Shown here: positions 5,477-5,658 of the stretch, piece after piece | Layout of the letters: each line of letters begins with the position of its first letter | Numbering within the stretch: position 1 is the first letter of the stretch | Source of the DNA: Deltaproteobacteria bacterium | GTDB taxonomy: Bacteria; Myxococcota_A; UBA9160; JAFDET01 | Direction of reading: 5' to 3' | NCBI GenBank assembly: GCA_019310195.1 | Contig: JAFDET010000213.1 | Location: 1 to 5,658, forward strand | DNA: 5,658 nt | Made by a program: the position numbers and the translations under genes | Notes under the pieces: model-generated | What the model saw: only the letters and a program-made list of their open reading frames with translations | The model's database searches: none | Told to the model about the DNA's origin: nothing

Positions 5477-5658
5477 ATGAGAACGAACGGAAACGGCTCT
5501 GGAACGCGAACGGCGCGCGCAGCGCTCGCATTGGCGCTCTTGCTGGGCGGCGCGAGCGCGGCGCGGGCAGACGACTTCCAGAAGACGCTCCCGGCGCAGG
5601 CCGAAGGCACGCTCCGGGTGGAGCTCGACCGCGGCTCGATCGAAGTGGAGGCCCACGC
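5477..5658 (+). CDS. Second exported DUF4097-like protein, N-terminal part (3' end outside window)
   Basis: Sixty complete codons are visible before the window ends. ATG 5477 is preferred because AGGA (5464-5467) lies nine bases upstream; ATG 5468, same frame, would add three residues but has AGGA directly against it. The N-terminus reads MRTNGNGSGTRTARAALALA and continues into a hydrophobic Sec core, with a likely cut after Ala31 (AARA|DD). The mature start, DDFQKTLPAQAEGTLRVELD, then GSIEVEAH, parallels the upstream protein (EDLDERVPAAPGGMLEVDLD, later LLEIRSHD). That makes it a probable tandem paralogue, a second DUF4097-like periplasmic protein. Only 11 bases separate it from the previous stop, with no sign of a separate promoter, so it is probably co-transcribed from the sigma-54 promoter. 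The family call rests on a short piece. Confidence 0.72.
   Translation, partial: MRTNGNGSGTRTARAALALALLLGGASAARADDFQKTLPAQAEGTLRVELDRGSIEVEAH

Noticed and set aside
4476..5531. 351-codon minus-strand open frame opposite the DUF4097-like gene.
   Set aside because: Its His/Ala/Asp-rich repeating translation is simply the complement of the 18-codon repeats, so the apparent repeat is not independent evidence.

Overview
The window is GC-rich throughout (around two thirds G+C or more by eye), so almost every real gene has long open shadow frames on both strands. It encodes an outer-membrane porin fragment and two exported proteins with Sec signal peptides, and it carries a near-perfect sigma-54 promoter. 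This points to a GC-rich Gram-negative bacterium. A deltaproteobacterial or myxobacterial type, or a related environmental lineage, would fit, but the sequence alone does not fix the taxon.

Layout: (1) 2-1039 (+) is the C-terminal 345 residues of a putative porin. (2) 1040-1201 is a short convergent spacer with several small hairpins. (3) 1202-2221 (-) is a zinc-dependent medium-chain alcohol/polyol dehydrogenase with both zinc sites intact. (4) 2222-2300 is a short divergent spacer. (5) 2301-3176 (+) is an alpha/beta hydrolase, overlapping by GTGA with (6) 3173-4375 (+), an FAD/NADH ferredoxin-reductase-type flavoprotein. (7) 4376-4511 is a regulatory spacer holding overlapping palindromes, a further palindrome and a sigma-54 -24/-12 element. 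(8) 4512-5465 (+) is an exported DUF4097-like protein with an 18-residue repeat. (9) 5477 to the window edge (+) is the start of a second exported protein of the same kind, 11 bases downstream.

The dehydrogenase, hydrolase and reductase look like parts of a catabolic or biotransformation locus. The reductase would pass NADH electrons to a ferredoxin or rubredoxin serving a P450 or Rieske oxygenase, but no such partner lies in the window. The two DUF4097-like genes form a separate transcription unit, probably sigma-54 controlled. That promoter architecture is the most distinctive thing here. The enzymes belong to well-known families, and I see no phage, CRISPR, insertion sequence, tRNA or rRNA.
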